A stretch of 5,680 nt of DNA from NCBI GenBank assembly GCA_023251595.1, contig JAHEYM010000286.1:1-5680 (forward strand), in the 5' to 3' direction. Of the stretch, positions 5,262 to 5,680 are shown one piece after another (the stretch's first letter is position 1; each line of letters starts with the position of its first letter). Made by a program: the position numbers and the translations under genes. Below the pieces are notes generated by a model. The model searched no databases. It saw only the letters and a list, made by a program, of their open reading frames with translations, and was not told the origin of the DNA. The stretch is from Bacteroidota bacterium. Lineage in GTDB: Bacteria; Bacteroidota; Bacteroidia; AKYH767-A; JABDAW01.

Positions 5262-5680
5262 ATGAAATTCTCCGATATCATAAAAACAAACTCCTGGCTC
5301 AGTGTAGAGCTTGTATTTCTTCAGCTATTCCCGGATCAACAAAAGAGTATTCGGGGATATGAGAAAGTTTTTAATGATCTACGTTTGCTGGAACCTATTC
5401 ACTCTGATTTGGTTCTTTTAGTCAAAGTTTCAACTGATCCAATAGACAAATCGGAATACGTCGAAGTTTCCGGTTTGGATCGGAATGAACCAATCTCGAC
5501 ACCGGAAATTAATTATTTATATGGACTTGATTTTCAACCTTGGGAAGAATGGCTGGGGATGGACATTGATGAGAACTCACTGAAAGAATATACAGAATTG
5601 GAATTAATATCTCATTGTTTGTATGAAATGACATTCATCAGTTTTGATCAGAAAGTTATTCAAAAAGAATGGAATAAAAT
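5262..5680 (+). CDS. DUF6557-like protein, 3'-partial
   Basis: The frame opens at ATG 5262, with an in-frame TAA at 5244-5246 just upstream fixing the start, and stays open to the window edge (139 full codons). The N-terminus (MKFSDIIKTNSWLSVELVFL) is an amphipathic helix-like stretch without a signal peptide, so the protein is probably cytoplasmic. The motifs GYEKVFNDL (32-40), SDLVLLV (48-54), YVEVSG (66-71), PWEEWLGM (93-100) and ELISHCLYEMTF (114-125) match, as I remember it, the family annotated as DUF6557 in Bacteroidota. That family has no known function, and I see no catalytic signature. It is preceded by its own promoter box and insulated from the WG gene by the strong hairpin. Most of the usual domain seems to be inside the window, so only a short C-terminus should be missing. 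The frame being a real gene is nearly certain. The family name comes from memory. Confidence 0.85.
   Translation, partial: MKFSDIIKTNSWLSVELVFLQLFPDQQKSIRGYEKVFNDLRLLEPIHSDLVLLVKVSTDPIDKSEYVEVSGLDRNEPISTPEINYLYGLDFQPWEEWLGMDIDENSLKEYTELELISHCLYEMTFISFDQKVIQKEWNK

Overview
The window looks like a chromosomal segment of a Bacteroidota bacterium, probably an environmental Chitinophagales- or Sphingobacteriia-like lineage. The evidence is indirect: ClpB sequence style, two perfect matches to the Bacteroidota -7 promoter box TAnnTTTG, AT-rich leaders without Shine-Dalgarno sequences, a WG-repeat lipoprotein, a DUF6557-like gene, and a clan AA aspartic protease of a type common in this phylum. All real genes are on the + strand.

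Layout. (1) 3-449: the 3' part of an unrecognised, probably exported protein, open at the left edge and closed by a 14-bp rho-independent terminator (474-512). (2) 513-696: a gene-free spacer made almost entirely of two inverted-repeat elements (517-602 and 618-671). (3) 697-3351: a complete clpB disaggregase gene. Its last 21 codons and its stop codon come from a C-rich repeat element (3284-3351), giving ClpB a proline-rich tail foreign to the family. (4) 3363-3587: a well-formed promoter box followed by a collapsed clan AA aspartic protease gene, in which the N-terminal part is fused out of frame to the C-terminal part. (5) 3597-3623: a 27-bp near-perfect palindrome. (6) 3656-4846: a lipoprotein built of WG repeats. 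(7) 4847-5261: a 415-base gene-free region dominated by nested inverted repeats (4941-5146) around a 30-bp hairpin that is a very strong, probably bidirectional terminator. (8) 5219-5680: a promoter box and the first 139 codons of a DUF6557-like protein that runs off the right edge.

The genes do not form an operon or an evident pathway. Every junction carries its own terminator, promoter box or repeat, so they look like independent transcription units. ClpB is housekeeping protein-quality control. The WG-repeat lipoprotein and the DUF6557-like protein have no assigned role. I found no defence system, CRISPR array, RNA gene or transposase. The most interesting material is repeat-driven: repeat sequence captured as coding sequence by clpB, the internally deleted protease gene, and the nested hairpin element after the WG gene.
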